A DNA stretch of 13,228 nucleotides from Caldifarciminota bacterium UBA5631. GTDB lineage: Bacteria > Hydrothermota > Hydrothermia > UBA1063. The notes under the pieces were generated by a model. That model searched no databases. It saw only the letters and a list, made by a program, of their open reading frames with translations, and was not told the DNA's origin. Below are positions 12,974 to 13,228 of this stretch, piece after piece; position 1 is the first letter of the stretch; every line of letters starts with the position of its first letter. The stretch covers positions 178,055-191,282 of the forward strand of contig DIJZ01000022.1 in NCBI GenBank assembly GCA_002421425.1. Direction: 5' to 3'. Both the position numbers and the translations under genes were made by a program.

Positions 12974-13228
12974 TTACAAGATTTGTTTCTGGAAAAGCTC
13001 CTTGATTTCACCAGCGAGGTAAAATGAGCCGAAGACAAGTATCCTGTCCCCTCTGGACAGAGCAATTCTTAATGCTGCATCGGAGTTCTCAGCGGTGGAA
13101 AATCTCGTAAACCCTTTTTCTGTAAATATTTTCGCAAGTCCTTCAGGCGTCATTGCTCTAGGACTTTTTGACCGTGTAAGAATTACAAAGGCAGGGTTGC
13201 TCTTTACAATTTCCTGAACGATTTTCTC
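12974..13228 (-). CDS. folC: FolC-like folylpolyglutamate/dihydrofolate synthase, C-terminal part
   Basis: The last 84 residues of a protein whose start is beyond the right edge; the frame is open to base 13228 and stops with TAA at 12976-12974. The segment 'SRGDRILVFGSFYLAGEI' matches the conserved end of the Mur-ligase C-terminal domain in FolC ('GSLYLVGEV'-type), and 'RSKSPRAMTPEGLAKIF' fits the preceding region. FolC adds glutamate to folates, and in many bacteria also makes dihydrofolate from dihydropteroate, using ATP. Other Mur ligases are less likely given the GSFYLAGEI ending. It is upstream of the Rrf2 gene on the same strand with a 71-bp gap that contains the next operon's promoter. 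Confidence 0.82.
   Translation of the reverse strand, partial: EKIVQEIVKSNPAFVILTRSKSPRAMTPEGLAKIFTEKGFTRFSTAENSDAALRIALSRGDRILVFGSFYLAGEIKELFQKQIL

Overview
The window looks like chromosomal DNA of a Gram-negative-type (two-membrane), probably thermophilic bacterium. An outer-membrane-style beta-barrel ending in Phe, a LolA-like periplasmic protein and a Por/T9SS-like C-terminal sorting tail argue for an outer membrane and for a lineage in or near the FCB superphylum or candidate phyla such as WOR-3. A tandem-thioredoxin protein disulfide oxidoreductase of the kind common in thermophiles hints at growth at high temperature. The taxonomic and thermophily statements are inferences; no rRNA or marker gene is present to settle them. 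I see no tRNA, rRNA, CRISPR array, transposase or prophage gene.

Layout. (1) 1-355, + strand: the C-terminal end of an AEC-family permease. (2) 359-394: a GC-rich imperfect hairpin between convergent genes. (3) 414-5611, - strand: a four-gene operon, read right to left as a PhaR-type regulator with a phasin-like tail, an 887-residue RND/MMPL exporter, a LolA-like periplasmic protein and an outer-membrane barrel. It has a near-consensus promoter (TTGACA-N17-TAAAAT) followed at the predicted start of transcription by three tandem 13-bp TGC-rich repeats, a strong candidate operator for the first gene's product. (4) 5858-8833, + strand: a 991-residue secreted multidomain protein with Fn3-like modules and a T9SS-like tail, with its own TTGACA-N17-TAAAAT promoter and the start at 5858. 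(5) 8860-8883: a strong hairpin between convergent genes. (6) 8908-12902, - strand: a tightly packed six-gene operon, read right to left as an Rrf2/IscR-type regulator, a cysteine desulfurase, an IscU-type scaffold with an extra C-terminal domain, a small TusA-like protein, quinolinate synthase NadA and a protein disulfide oxidoreductase. (7) 12974-13228, - strand: the C-terminal end of a FolC-like Mur-ligase-family enzyme.

How the genes may work together. Region 3 reads as a complete trans-envelope route: inner-membrane pump, periplasmic lipid carrier and outer-membrane barrel, governed by a regulator whose family normally senses polyhydroxyalkanoate. No PHA gene is visible, so the regulator may sense another hydrophobic compound. 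Region 6 joins sulfur mobilisation, Fe-S assembly, an Fe-S enzyme of NAD synthesis (NadA) and thiol redox control under one promoter with a candidate Rrf2 operator. It is a self-contained sulfur/Fe-S/NAD module. Its desulfurase departs from the canonical family at three PLP-pocket positions, and its scaffold carries a domain not found in ordinary IscU.
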